In this document: positions 18,891 through 27,859 of the stretch, piece after piece
How positions within the stretch are numbered: the stretch's first letter is position 1
Layout of the letters: each line of letters starts with the position of its first letter
The notes under the pieces: generated by a model
Database searches by the model: none
What the model was told of the DNA's origin: nothing
What the model saw: the letters and a program-made list of their open reading frames with translations, nothing else
Assembly: GCF_014652555.1 (NCBI RefSeq)
Contig: NZ_BMZA01000016.1
Coordinates: 1 to 57,354 of the forward strand
Source: Novosphingobium colocasiae
GTDB taxonomy: Bacteria > Pseudomonadota > Alphaproteobacteria > Sphingomonadales > Sphingomonadaceae
Length of the DNA stretch: 57,354 bases
Direction of reading: 5' to 3'
Program-made: the position numbers and the translations under genes

Positions 18891-18929
18891 TCGTCACTCC
18901 GCTCTCTTTCGTTATCCCTGCCTTCTTTT

Positions 18930-19017
18930 CGTCATCCCCGCGCACGCGGGGACCCATCTGATGTTCGTGCAACACGAACCGTCAGGAGCTGGGTTCCCGC
19001 CTTCGCGGGATTGACGA
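18930..19017. repeat. Multi-hairpin intergenic repeat
   Basis: An 88-base element bounded by CGTCATCC and the inverted GGGATTGACG. Inside are three consecutive hairpins: CCCCGCG/CGCGGGG, GTTCGTG/CACGAAC and TCCCGC/GCGGGA. This is the sphingomonad-type repeat usually found once per intergenic site. It lies between the convergent methyltransferase and rmuC genes; nothing else was seen in that gap beyond the terminator. Confidence 0.75.
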
Positions 19018-19122
19018 ATTTTTTGGATAATCTCAGCGTTACGCAGGAACGCCACGCCGGAAGTGGCGCAAAATCGTTCAAACCGCCAATTGGACGAGGT
19101 GAGGTGCCGTCAATGCAGCAAC

Positions 19123-20646
19123 CTACTTTGCCACATCAGATTCCGGCAATTCATCATCGAAATCCGCTATATTCGCCGCATCAGCCAAACCATAGCGCGG
19201 TCGGGATTCAACAGTTGCAACATCTTCAATCTCGCGCTTGCCAATTTCGATGTGCTTGTCCCGAAGCCGGCGGCCTGATACTAGAACTTTGCTCTCAAAG
19301 CTACCGACAAACTTGTTATAATTGGTAACAGCGGTTTCTAGGCCACTACCTACCCGCTTAAGATGTTCGGCGGCCATGGCTAGCCGGTCATATAGTTCGC
19401 CACCCATGCGCCCTATTTCTTTGGCTTCACGAGCAAGACCATCTTGCCGCCAAACTTGTGCAACTGTCCGAGCAATAGCTACCAAGTTCGTGGGCGTCGC
19501 GAGAAGCACGCGATTTTGAAACGCGAAATCCCACAGCCCCGGGTCCTGTTCAAGTGCGGCGGCGACGAAATGTTCGCCAGGAACGAACATCACTACGTAA
19601 TCCGGGGTGTCTTCGAACTGGCTCTGATACGATCGAGCTGCGAGCGTCTGTACATGATTGCGCATTGAGCGAACGTGCAAATCCAAGTGACGTTTGCGCG
19701 TATCGTCGTCAACAGCCTCGAACGCCGCTTGATACGCATTGAGCGAGACCTTGGCGTCGATCACCAGTTGCTTGTTGCCGGGAATGCGCACGATCGCATC
19801 CGGCCGCAGCCGCCCCTCATCCGTGTTGAGCGAGTGCTCCAACTCAAAATCGGTGTGCTCGGACAGGCCGCACTGTTCGAGCACGTTCTGCAATGCCCGT
19901 TCGCCCCAGCGCCCCCGCGCCTTGGGCGCATTGGTCAGCGAGTTGCCCAGCCGCGCCGCTTCCTCGCGAACCTTTTCCTGCCCTTCGCGCATCGACTGGA
20001 TCAGACCGGTCAGTTGGCCGAACGAATCGACGCGCTTGGCTTCCAGCGCGGTGACCTGTTCCTCATAGCTTTTCAGCCGCTCCCCGACCGGGGCCAGCAG
20101 CGTGCGCAGGCGCTCGGCATTGGCCTTCTCGGTCTCGGTGAAGCGCGCATCGGCGCGACGCAGGAACGCTTCCTGCGCCCCTTCCAGAACCTTTGCCCCG
20201 GCGTTCTCGAATTCCTTGCGCAAAGCTTCCTGCGCCTCGATCAGCAGCCGCTTCTGTTCGTCGAAGTTGGCCGTCTTTTCCCGCAGCGTGGCAAGTTCGG
20301 ACGCGAGCTGGCGCTGTTCGGTGCGCAGGGCCTCCACTTGCGCGGCATGGTCCTGCCGGGCGCGCTCCAGCGTTCCGGCCGCTTCAAGGCGCAGGCGGTC
20401 CAGCGTTTCGGCATGGCCGACCCGCGCCGCGTCAAGCGCCTGGCCGAGATCATCCGCCCGGCGCGCGCGTTCGCTTTCGGCGGCCAGATCGACGATAGCC
20501 TTGCGAAACCGCTCCTCCAGCTCCGCCATCGCGCGCTCGCGCACAGCGGCTTCGGCACGCAGCGGTGCGGCCGCCCGCGAAGCGAGCAGCCAGCCCAGCG
20601 CGAGGCCGATGACAAGGGCGACAATGGCGGTGACGGCAATTTCCAT
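19123..20646 (-). CDS. rmuC: DNA recombination protein RmuC
   Basis: A 507-residue protein. An N-terminal membrane helix (about 4-24) is followed by a long coiled coil (about 30-215) rich in Glu, Ala and Arg, and by the RmuC nuclease-like domain containing GRWGERALQNVLE and YVVMFVPGEHF. RmuC is thought to limit inversions and rearrangements at repeats. Its C-terminal third (19123 to about 19740) is visibly more AT-rich and uses different codons than the 5' part, suggesting a recombination junction inside the gene. It is the last gene of a minus-strand run with def. Confidence 0.9.
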   Translation of the reverse strand: MEIAVTAIVALVIGLALGWLLASRAAAPLRAEAAVRERAMAELEERFRKAIVDLAAESERARRADDLGQALDAARVGHAETLDRLRLEAAGTLERARQDHAAQVEALRTEQRQLASELATLREKTANFDEQKRLLIEAQEALRKEFENAGAKVLEGAQEAFLRRADARFTETEKANAERLRTLLAPVGERLKSYEEQVTALEAKRVDSFGQLTGLIQSMREGQEKVREEAARLGNSLTNAPKARGRWGERALQNVLEQCGLSEHTDFELEHSLNTDEGRLRPDAIVRIPGNKQLVIDAKVSLNAYQAAFEAVDDDTRKRHLDLHVRSMRNHVQTLAARSYQSQFEDTPDYVVMFVPGEHFVAAALEQDPGLWDFAFQNRVLLATPTNLVAIARTVAQVWRQDGLAREAKEIGRMGGELYDRLAMAAEHLKRVGSGLETAVTNYNKFVGSFESKVLVSGRRLRDKHIEIGKREIEDVATVESRPRYGLADAANIADFDDELPESDVAK

Positions 20647-20727
20647 GCCGCCACTATAGCCGGAACATTAAGAGAACGCCAGCCCAGCGCCGGATTTATC
20701 CCCGGCGCGGGCCAATGCAGCGGAAAC

Positions 20728-21297
20728 TCACGCCGCGCGGCGCAGCTTGTCCAGCTTCTTGAGCAGCATCTGCCGCTTGAGGCGCGACAGGTGGTCGATG
20801 AACATGATGCCTTCGAGATGGTCCATCTCGTGCTGGAGGCAGACCGCGATCAGCCCTTCCAGTTCCTGCTCATGGAAATTGCCGTCCAGATCCTGCCAGC
20901 GGGCACGGATCCGGGCCGGGCGTTCCACCTCGGCATAAATCTCCGGAACCGAGAGGCAGCCTTCCTGAAAGGCGCACCATTCCTGCGATTCGTCGAGAAT
21001 CTCGGGATTGATGAACACTTGCGGTTCGCGCTTGTGGACCTTGTGATAATGCGCGTGGCCGCCGTGCGTGGTGCACAGTTCCGGCTCGGCCTCGGTATCT
21101 TCGGGTTGCAGGTCGATCACCAGCACCCGCAGCGGCACGCCCACCTGGATTGCCGCCAGCCCGATCCCGGGGGCGTCATACATCGTCTCGAACATGTCGG
21201 CGATCAGCGTGCGCAGATCTTCGTCGAACACGGTGACGGGTTCGGAGATCTGCTTGAGGCGCGGATCGGGGACTTCGATGATTTCGCGAATGGCCAT
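20728..21297 (-). CDS. def: Peptide deformylase
   Basis: It removes the formyl group from nascent N-terminal methionine. All three motifs are intact: GIGLAAIQVG (44-53), EGCLSVP with metal ligand C114, and QHEMDHLEG with H156, E157 and H160. Between motifs 1 and 2 is an insertion with CTTHGGHAHYHKVHK, unusually rich in histidine (six His between 78 and 88). Its natural partner, the formyltransferase gene fmt, lies about 1 kb away on the other strand with recR between them. Confidence 0.95.
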   Translation of the reverse strand: MAIREIIEVPDPRLKQISEPVTVFDEDLRTLIADMFETMYDAPGIGLAAIQVGVPLRVLVIDLQPEDTEAEPELCTTHGGHAHYHKVHKREPQVFINPEILDESQEWCAFQEGCLSVPEIYAEVERPARIRARWQDLDGNFHEQELEGLIAVCLQHEMDHLEGIMFIDHLSRLKRQMLLKKLDKLRRAA

Positions 21298-21470
21298 GAG
21301 GCGCAGATAATCGCGGGCGGGCAGGAGTGCAAGCAGGGACCGGACGATCAGAGAATTCGCTACAAACGATTTAACGGACGTTCAACTTTGTTCCTATATT
21401 ACTTGTGTCAGCAAGCAGCCAAAAGCGGATCGGCGCGGATCGGGCGTCACCCGCAAAAGGGGACAGGACG

Positions 21471-21650
21471 ATGTATTACGATCATCACAGCTTCGCCGCC
21501 GCCGCGCCGCCCTATCGCGCCTACGATGCGCTGCCCGAACTGGAATGGATCGCGCGCAAACGCCCGCGCGATGTTCTGAACGGCATGGTCTTCGCGGTCG
21601 GCTTCTCCGCCGTATGCTGGATCGCGCTGGCAGCCTGGTGGCTGTCCTGA
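21471..21650 (+). CDS. Small single-helix membrane protein
   Basis: A 59-residue hypothetical protein. The N-terminal half is soluble and aromatic (MYYDHHSFAAAAPPYRAYD), and residues about 38-58 form one membrane helix ending in WWLS. A plausible promoter lies upstream (TTAACG, 18 bases, TATATT), and GGGGACAGGA precedes the ATG. It lies between divergent def and convergent recR. No family recognised. Confidence 0.6.
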   Translation: MYYDHHSFAAAAPPYRAYDALPELEWIARKRPRDVLNGMVFAVGFSAVCWIALAAWWLS

Positions 21651-21665
21651 TTCGAACGGCCTGAT

Positions 21666-22262
21666 CTAACCCAGCGGCCGCCGCGCGCGGATAGCTTGCG
21701 CCAGCGTGCCTTCGTCCAGATAATCCAGCTCGCCGCCCACCGGCAGGCCATGCGCCAGTTGGGTGACCCGCACCGGCAGACCTTCCAGCCGCTCGGCAAT
21801 ATAATGCGCGGTCGTCTGCCCCTCCAGCGTGGCGTTCATCGCCAGCAGCACCTCATCGATGCCGCCCGCAGCCACCCGTGCCAGCAGCCGGTCGATCGTC
21901 AGATCCTCGGGCCGCACGCCGTCCAGCGCCGAAAGCCGGCCGCCCAGCACGTGATACCGGCCGGTGAACAGCCGCGCGCGATCGAGCGCCCACAGGTCCG
22001 CCACTTCCTCCACCACGCACAGCGCGCGCGCATCGCGGCGCGGATCGGCGCAGATGCTGCATGGATCGGTGGTGTCGACATTGCCGCAGGTGCCGCATTC
22101 GACGAGCGTGGCGCGCACCGCGCCCAGCGCCTCGACCAGTTCGACCAGCGCACCTTCGCGGCGCTTGATCAGCCACAGCACCGCGCGCCGGGCCGATCGC
22201 GGGCCCAGCCCCGGAAGGCGGGCGAGCGCGGCGGTCAGACGTTCGATCTCTTGCGATGCCAT
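21666..22262 (-). CDS. recR: Recombination protein RecR
   Basis: A 198-residue RecF-pathway protein that loads RecA at gaps with RecO. Visible are the N-terminal helix-hairpin-helix ([11 protein letters not shown]), the C4 zinc finger [16 protein letters not shown], the Toprim domain beginning LCVVEE, and the C-terminal [25 protein letters not shown] motif. The start is placed at MASQEIERL; the open frame extends 25 codons further upstream. In many bacteria recR follows dnaX-ybaB; here those genes lie 20 kb away and recR is divergent from fmt. Confidence 0.93.
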   Translation of the reverse strand: MASQEIERLTAALARLPGLGPRSARRAVLWLIKRREGALVELVEALGAVRATLVECGTCGNVDTTDPCSICADPRRDARALCVVEEVADLWALDRARLFTGRYHVLGGRLSALDGVRPEDLTIDRLLARVAAGGIDEVLLAMNATLEGQTTAHYIAERLEGLPVRVTQLAHGLPVGGELDYLDEGTLAQAIRARRPLG

Positions 22263-22320
22263 GTTGCCGGAGATAGGGCTTGCCGCCCGTCCTGCAAAGC
22301 CGAGAGGCCCGTCCGTCCAC

Positions 22321-23229
22321 ATGCGCATCGTCTTCATGGGAACCCCCGATTTCGCAGTGCCGGCGCTGCGCGCGCTGGTTGCGGCGGGGCATGACGTCGG
22401 CGCTGTCTATTCGCAGCCGCCGCGCCCCGGCGGGCGGCGCGGCAAGGAACTGACCCCTTCCCCCGTCCATCAGGCCGCGCAAGCGCTCGATATCCTGGTC
22501 CGCCACCCGGTCTCGCTCAAGCGCGCGGACGAACAGGCCGCCTTTGCCGATCTTGCGGCGGACATCGCGGTGGTGGCCGCTTACGGGCTGATCCTGCCGC
22601 AGCCGGTGCTCGACGCGCCGCGCCTGGGCTGCCTCAACATCCACGCCTCGATCCTGCCGCGCTGGCGCGGTGCCGCGCCGATCCAGCGCGCGATCCTGGC
22701 CGGCGATCCCACCACCGGGGTGACGATCATGCAGATGGAAGCCGGGCTTGATACCGGGGCGATGCTGGCCACCATCCGCACGTCGATCGAAACCAAGACC
22801 GCCGGCGAACTGACCGCCGAACTGGCCGACAAGGGGGCGGCCCTGATGGTGGAAACCCTGCGCCACCTCCCCCACCATCGCCCGGTCCCGCAGCCCGATG
22901 CCGGGGTGACTTATGCCCGCAAGATCGACAAGGCCGAAGCCCGCATCGATTTCAGCCAAAGCGCCGGGCAGGTGGAACGGCTGGTCCGGGCGATGAACCC
23001 GGCCCCGGGCGCGTTCTTCGAACTGGAGGGCGAACGCTACAAAGTGCTGACGGCCGAAGTGGTCGATGGCGAAGGTTCGGCGGGCACAACCCTGGACGAC
23101 GCGCTGACAGTCGCCTGCGGCGACGCCGCCCTGCGCATCACCCGCATCCAGCGCGCGGGCAAACCGGCGATGGACACCGCCGTGCTGCTGCGCGGGCGAC
23201 CGATACCGGCGGGGACGCGGTTGTGTTGA
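22321..23229 (+). CDS. fmt: Methionyl-tRNA formyltransferase
   Basis: It formylates initiator Met-tRNA using 10-formyl-tetrahydrofolate. In the 302-residue protein the N-terminal domain has [11 protein letters not shown], the catalytic N106 and H108 in [16 protein letters not shown], and D144 in [11 protein letters not shown]-terminal OB-like domain starts near [12 protein letters not shown]. It is divergent from recR. Downstream, a hairpin-rich repeat separates it from truA in the same direction. Confidence 0.95.
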   Translation: MRIVFMGTPDFAVPALRALVAAGHDVGAVYSQPPRPGGRRGKELTPSPVHQAAQALDILVRHPVSLKRADEQAAFADLAADIAVVAAYGLILPQPVLDAPRLGCLNIHASILPRWRGAAPIQRAILAGDPTTGVTIMQMEAGLDTGAMLATIRTSIETKTAGELTAELADKGAALMVETLRHLPHHRPVPQPDAGVTYARKIDKAEARIDFSQSAGQVERLVRAMNPAPGAFFELEGERYKVLTAEVVDGEGSAGTTLDDALTVACGDAALRITRIQRAGKPAMDTAVLLRGRPIPAGTRLC

Positions 23230-23242
23230 GGGCCGCGTCGCT

Positions 23243-23360
23243 CTCTCCCCTTCAGGGGAGAGATACGCAGGCTTGGGCGCTTGCCGCCCTAGCCGAAGTA
23301 GAGAGGGGCATGTGCCCTTACGCCCCCCTCTCCCAACCCTCTCCCCTGAAGGGGAGAGGG
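23243..23360. repeat. Paired inverted palindromes between fmt and truA (family C)
   Basis: Two hairpins in inverted orientation bound this element: 23243-23262 with 9-base arms (CTCTCCCCT/AGGGGAGAG, loop TC) and 23337-23360 with perfect 11-base arms and loop GA. The second is the reverse complement of the first in its core. The right arm, GGGGAGAGGG (23351-23360), lies five bases before the truA GTG and is its only visible ribosome-binding site. Confidence 0.8.
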
Positions 23361-23365
23361 CTACA

Positions 23366-24109
23366 GTGACCCGCTTCGCTTTCACGCTCGAATTCGATGG
23401 CGGCCCGTTCATGGGTCTGCAGCGGCAGGCGCATGGCCCATCGGTGCAGCAATGCGTGGAAGAGGCGGCGGAAACGATCCTGGGGCAAAGCGTCATCATG
23501 CATGCCGCCGGACGCACCGATGCCGGCGTTCATGCGCTGGGGATGCGGGCGCATCTCGATAGCCCCAAGCCGCTGAGCCCGTTCCGTTTCATGGAAGCGA
23601 TGAATGCGCGGCTGAAGCCCGCGCCGATCGCGGTGCTCGATTGCGTGGAAGTGGCTGATGACTGGCACGCCCGGTTTTCCTGCATCGGCCGTGCTTACCA
23701 GTATCGCATCGCCAACCGCCGCGCGCCGCTGACGCTGGAGCGCGGGCGGGCCTGGCAGGTGGTCCGCCCGCTCGATGCCGCTGCCATGCATCGCGCGGCG
23801 CAGGCGCTGGTCGGCAAGCACGATTTCACCACCTTTCGCTCCACCCAATGCCAGTCCGCCAGCCCGCTCAAGACGCTCGACGTGATCGCGGTGCGGCGCG
23901 AGGGGGAGACGGTGCTGATCGAGACGTCGGCGCGCAGCTTCCTGCACCATCAGGTACGCTCGATGGTGGGCTGCCTGGCGCTGGTCGGCCTGGGCCACTG
24001 GCCCGAGGGCCGGATCGCCGATGCGCTGGCCGCGCGCGACCGGTCTGCGCTGGGCCATAATGCTCCGCCGGAGGGGCTATATTTCGTTAACGCGTTTTAT
24101 CCAAAATAA
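23366..24109 (+). CDS. truA: tRNA pseudouridine synthase A
   Basis: It makes pseudouridine at positions 38-40 of the anticodon stem. The 247-residue protein has the catalytic D52 in [11 protein letters not shown], and [10 protein letters not shown] and the C-terminal [10 protein letters not shown] typical of TruA. The start must be GTG at 23366, since the frame upstream translates repeat sequence and TruA proteins begin at this point. The Shine-Dalgarno is contained in the 3' arm of a perfect 11-base hairpin, so its availability may be limited. It is downstream of fmt. Confidence 0.93.
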   Translation: MTRFAFTLEFDGGPFMGLQRQAHGPSVQQCVEEAAETILGQSVIMHAAGRTDAGVHALGMRAHLDSPKPLSPFRFMEAMNARLKPAPIAVLDCVEVADDWHARFSCIGRAYQYRIANRRAPLTLERGRAWQVVRPLDAAAMHRAAQALVGKHDFTTFRSTQCQSASPLKTLDVIAVRREGETVLIETSARSFLHHQVRSMVGCLALVGLGHWPEGRIADALAARDRSALGHNAPPEGLYFVNAFYPK

Positions 24110-24222
24110 TCGGATCCGGGACGCCGCCGCGACGGATTTCCGCAGAAAATCGATCCAATTCGGGACGCGGATGACGGTTTTGTAAGCGAAGTCTTAACCA
24201 GATCGCCTTCAAATGTCATCGC

Positions 24223-26001
24223 ATGAACAGCGCCGAAATCTCCGTGGATCACGGTGACAGCCGGGGCCGGGGTGCGGACGCCGCACTGACGGCGGCCCTG
24301 TGCTATTTCGTGCTCGCGGCGGCGACTATTCATCTGACCAGCGACGGGCGCAATCATGCGACGATGTGGCCCGCCGATGCGGTCATCCTGGCGCTGCTGC
24401 TGCAACATGCCCGCAAGCACTGGCCGGTGATCCTGGCCGCCGGCTGGGTGGCCAACCTGGCAGCCAACGCGGTGACCCGCGGATGGAGCATAGGGGTGCT
24501 GCCCTATGGCGCGATCAACATGGCGCAAAGCTGCATCGCCGCGCTGATCCTGACCCGCGCCGGGCGGGTGGACAATCTGCTGCGCGATCTCCCCACGGTG
24601 GCGATCTTCATCCTCTCCGCCGGTATCGTCGCGCCGTTGCTGGGCGCACTCGCGGGATCGGTGGTGTCGATGGTGAACTATGGCGAGCCGTTCGGCCCGC
24701 AGGTGCTGCGCTGGTTCATGGGCAATTCGATGGGCTACCTCATCGCGACGCCGTGCCTGGCGGCGCTGTTCGACGGCAGCTATGTCCGCAATATCCAGAA
24801 GATGAGCCGCATGCAGCGGCTGGAAGTGCTGGTGCTGCACGCCTCGCACGCGATCACCGCCTACGTCGTGTTCGCGGTCGCGCGGATGCCGTTGCTGTTC
24901 CTGCCGATCACCACGCTGACGCTGTTGGCGTTCCGCACCGGCCGGCTCGGCATCCAGCTCGGCATCGTCATCCTGGCGTTGGTCGGTGCCGTCCAGACTT
25001 TCCTCGGCCACGGCCCGCTCAACATGATCGCTGGGGACCTGCAACTGCGCGATTTCTACTTCCAGGTCTACGTCGCGGTGCTGCTGCTGACCGCGCTGCC
25101 GATCGGCGCGGCGGTCTCGACCCGCACCGAAGCCTTGCAGATCGTGGCCGAACGCGGCGAGGCATTGCGCCTGATCCTGGGCCAATCGCGCGATGTGGTG
25201 CTGGGTTTTGACGGCAACGGTGCCTGCCGCTGGGCCGACGGCCCGATCGAACGGCTGATCGGCATAGACCGCGCGGCCATCCTGGGCCGGACCACCGAAG
25301 TGCTCTGCCTGCTCGCCCCGCCGGCACTGGGGCGGATGCTGGCCGATGTCGAGCGCATAGCGGAAGGCGGCGAACGCCTGGAATTCACCCCGCTGCTGCG
25401 CAGTCACCTGACGGTGGAAGCTGCCGTGAGCCCGATCCCCCGAACCGCCGATACCGCCGGTTTCGTGATCGTCCTGCGCGATGTGACCGAGCGCAAGGCC
25501 GCCGAGCGCGCGGTGCGCGCCGAGGCTCAGACCGATGATGTCACCGGCGTGCTGACCCGCCCCTCCTTCCGCCGCATCGGCGCGACGACCAAGCGCAAGG
25601 GCGGTGCGAGTTGCCTTGCGCTGATCGATATCGATCAGTTCAATTCGATCAACGAAACCTATGGCCACGAAGTGGGCAACGCAGTGCTGGGTGAGATCGC
25701 CCGGCGGCTCGCCGTGCACTTGCGCGAGACCGACATCATCGGCCGCATGGGGCACGATGAATTCGCGATCCTGTTCGAATGCGATCTGGCCACGGCCCGA
25801 ACCATCGGCGAACGGCTGATCGAGGCAGTGCGCAGCACCCCGGTCTACACCCGCGATACGGTCTCGATCATCGCCACCATCAGTTGCGGCATGACGACGC
25901 TGGACCAGACCATCGGCCTCGACGACGCCTTCGAAGCCGCCGACCGCGCCCTGCGCGAAATCCGCCGCACCGGCCGGAACGGTATCCTGATCGCGGCGTG
26001 A
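24223..26001 (+). CDS. MASE1-PAS-GGDEF protein with degenerate GHDEF site
   Basis: A 592-residue membrane protein. The N-terminal MASE1-type sensor has about eight helices (roughly 20-310), then comes a PAS-like domain (about 325-430) and a GGDEF domain (about 445-590). The signature is GHDEF (510-514) rather than GGDEF, and DVTGVLTRPSF replaces the usual D-x-LTGL-x-NR. The inhibitory RxxD site (R501-D504) is intact at the canonical five-residue distance. It is either a weak diguanylate cyclase or a c-di-GMP receptor. It stands alone between truA and a convergent TonB-like gene. Confidence 0.87.
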   Translation: MNSAEISVDHGDSRGRGADAALTAALCYFVLAAATIHLTSDGRNHATMWPADAVILALLLQHARKHWPVILAAGWVANLAANAVTRGWSIGVLPYGAINMAQSCIAALILTRAGRVDNLLRDLPTVAIFILSAGIVAPLLGALAGSVVSMVNYGEPFGPQVLRWFMGNSMGYLIATPCLAALFDGSYVRNIQKMSRMQRLEVLVLHASHAITAYVVFAVARMPLLFLPITTLTLLAFRTGRLGIQLGIVILALVGAVQTFLGHGPLNMIAGDLQLRDFYFQVYVAVLLLTALPIGAAVSTRTEALQIVAERGEALRLILGQSRDVVLGFDGNGACRWADGPIERLIGIDRAAILGRTTEVLCLLAPPALGRMLADVERIAEGGERLEFTPLLRSHLTVEAAVSPIPRTADTAGFVIVLRDVTERKAAERAVRAEAQTDDVTGVLTRPSFRRIGATTKRKGGASCLALIDIDQFNSINETYGHEVGNAVLGEIARRLAVHLRETDIIGRMGHDEFAILFECDLATARTIGERLIEAVRSTPVYTRDTVSIIATISCGMTTLDQTIGLDDAFEAADRALREIRRTGRNGILIAA

Positions 26002-26004
26002 GGC

Positions 26005-26790
26005 CTATCTGCGCTCTTGCGCGCGCCTGTCCATCTGCGTCAGGGACAGGAGCATCTTGCGACTGGGAGCCTCGAGAACATCGACGAACATCTGGTCCGG
26101 ATGGCTTCTGCATTTCATTCGCGCGGCATCCCATTCGGCGCGATGGGCCGCTACCATGCTGCGAAAGCCAGCAAGGCCACCGGCAAAGACGCCACCGGGT
26201 TGAAGCAATGTGCGCGATCCCAGCAGAATGCGGTCGAGAGCATCGGGCTCGCGCTTTCCATTCTTTTCCGGACTGACTGAGTCCCACCAGTCCTGATCGA
26301 GCGTGAAATCGGCGCAGGAATAACCCGAAAATCTGCGGTCATCCCCGGGCAACTCCCATTTGTAGAACTTGTAAACGACCTGGCCCCGCAATTCCCCCTG
26401 GCGGTTGCCAGCCATTGCAGCCACCCTGAATTTCGCCTTCTCCAATGCCTGCGTCGCCGCCGCATCAAGCAGAGGTGAATGGCTGCTGTTCACAAGTTCG
26501 CTAGCCTGCAGGGTCCCATCTGCGCCGACCAACACCGAGAAAACAACTTTTCCGTGATGGCCGAGCGCCTTCGCTGCCTCCGGGAAATCGGTAACGGCAC
26601 CACTCAGGATGATCGACCCCGAACCAGAGCCTGGCAACGTCGGAGAAACCGTAGACGGCGGCGGAGGTGGTGCGGCTCCCGGCTCTTCGACCGCGCTGAT
26701 CTTGCCCCCTGAAACGGGGGACTCGGCGCGAGCCGGAACCGAGGCGGCGGTCAGCAAAAGGCAGACTGTTGCCCAAACTGCCTCCCGCAT
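26005..26790 (-). CDS. Secreted TonB-like (TonB C-terminal domain) protein
   Basis: A 261-residue protein with a cleavable-looking signal peptide (MREAVWATVCLLLTAASVPARA). A proline-rich linker containing PPPPP follows, then a TonB C-terminal-type domain with GKVVFSVLVGADGTLQ and LEKAKFRVA, then a unique tail with CADFTLDQDWWD. There is no membrane anchor beyond the signal, unlike classical TonB, so it is probably periplasmic. It starts four bases after the CobS-like gene stop, so the two are probably translated together. No exbB or exbD is nearby. Confidence 0.75.
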   Translation of the reverse strand: MREAVWATVCLLLTAASVPARAESPVSGGKISAVEEPGAAPPPPPSTVSPTLPGSGSGSIILSGAVTDFPEAAKALGHHGKVVFSVLVGADGTLQASELVNSSHSPLLDAAATQALEKAKFRVAAMAGNRQGELRGQVVYKFYKWELPGDDRRFSGYSCADFTLDQDWWDSVSPEKNGKREPDALDRILLGSRTLLQPGGVFAGGLAGFRSMVAAHRAEWDAARMKCRSHPDQMFVDVLEAPSRKMLLSLTQMDRRAQERR

Positions 26791-26794
26791 CGCC

Positions 26795-27766
26795 TCACGC
26801 CTTCCCCACGACGCTTTCCGGCAGGTCCTTGCCGAACACGCGCTGATAGTATTCCGCCACCAGCATCCGCTCGGTCTCGTCGCACTTGTTGAGGAACGAG
26901 AGGCGGAAGGCAAAGCCGATGTCGTTGAAGATCGCCGCGTTCTGCGCCCAGGTGATGACCGTGCGCGGGCTCATCACGGTGGAGATATCGCCGTTGATGA
27001 AGCCTTGGCGGCTGAAATCGGCAACCTTGACCATGCTGGCCACAGTGCCCGCGTCGATCTGCGGCACCTTCTTCCCAACGATTTCGGTCTCCACGTCCGC
27101 CGCGAGGTAGTTGAGGCCGACGACGATGTTCCAGCGGTCCATCTGGCCCTGGTTGATCTGCTGGGTACCGTGATAAAGCCCCGATGTATCGCCGAGGCCC
27201 ACCGTGTTGGCGGTGGCGAACAGGCGGAAATGCTTGTCCGGGCGGATGACCCGGTTCTGGTCGAGCAGGGTCAGCTTGCCTTCGGTTTCCAGGATGCGCT
27301 GGATCACGAACATCACGTCCGGGCGGCCGGCGTCGTATTCGTCGAACACCAGCGCCACCGGATGCTGCAGCGCCCAGGGCAACAGGCCTTCGCGGAACTC
27401 GGTCACCTGCAAGCCATCGCGCAGGACGATGGCATCGCGGCCGATCAGGTCGATACGGCTGATGTGGGCATCAAGGTTGATGCGCACGCACGGCCACTTG
27501 AGCCGCGCCGCCACCTGTTCGATATGGGTCGACTTGCCGGTACCGTGATAGCCCTGCACCATCACCCGGCGGTTGAACGCAAAGCCGGCCAGGATCGCCA
27601 GCGTGGTATCCGGATCGAACACATAGGTCGTATCCAGATCGGGCACGCGCTCGTCCGCCTCGGAAAAGGCGGGAACCTTCATGTCGATGTCGATCCCGAA
27701 CGTCTCGCGCACGTCGAGTTCGATATCGGGGGCGGCAAGGACGGTACGATCGCGGGATTCGGTCAT
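26795..27766 (-). CDS. CobS-like AAA+ ATPase (cobaltochelatase subunit family)
   Basis: An AAA+ ATPase of about 323 residues. N-terminal [20 protein letters not shown] is typical of CobS, followed by Walker [10 protein letters not shown], Walker [15 protein letters not shown] and the sensor segment [20 protein letters not shown]. CobS with CobT and CobN inserts cobalt in aerobic B12 synthesis, but CobS/CobT pairs also occur in genomes without that pathway. No cobT or cobN gene is present here, so the exact role is open. ATG at 27766 or 27787 may be the start. A TonB-like secreted protein gene follows four bases after the stop. Confidence 0.85.
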   Translation of the reverse strand: MTESRDRTVLAAPDIELDVRETFGIDIDMKVPAFSEADERVPDLDTTYVFDPDTTLAILAGFAFNRRVMVQGYHGTGKSTHIEQVAARLKWPCVRINLDAHISRIDLIGRDAIVLRDGLQVTEFREGLLPWALQHPVALVFDEYDAGRPDVMFVIQRILETEGKLTLLDQNRVIRPDKHFRLFATANTVGLGDTSGLYHGTQQINQGQMDRWNIVVGLNYLAADVETEIVGKKVPQIDAGTVASMVKVADFSRQGFINGDISTVMSPRTVITWAQNAAIFNDIGFAFRLSFLNKCDETERMLVAEYYQRVFGKDLPESVVGKA

Positions 27767-27859
27767 GGTCAGGGCAGCTTCCTTCATGGCAGACCCGCCT
27801 AACGAAGCGCGCGCTGCGCCGCAACACCGATTGCGCAGCCCGGCGCAACCGCCGTCGCT

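Noticed and set aside
20687..20708. GCGCCGG/CCGGCGC hairpin between def and rmuC as a terminator
   Set aside because: No T-run follows on the minus strand and the two genes are co-directional; it may be an mRNA processing or attenuation hairpin but termination is not supported.
21380..21394. GTTC-N6-GTTC resembling the alphaproteobacterial LexA box
   Set aside because: The known box is GTTC-N7-GTTC; the spacer here is six bases and the gene downstream is a small membrane protein, not a repair gene.
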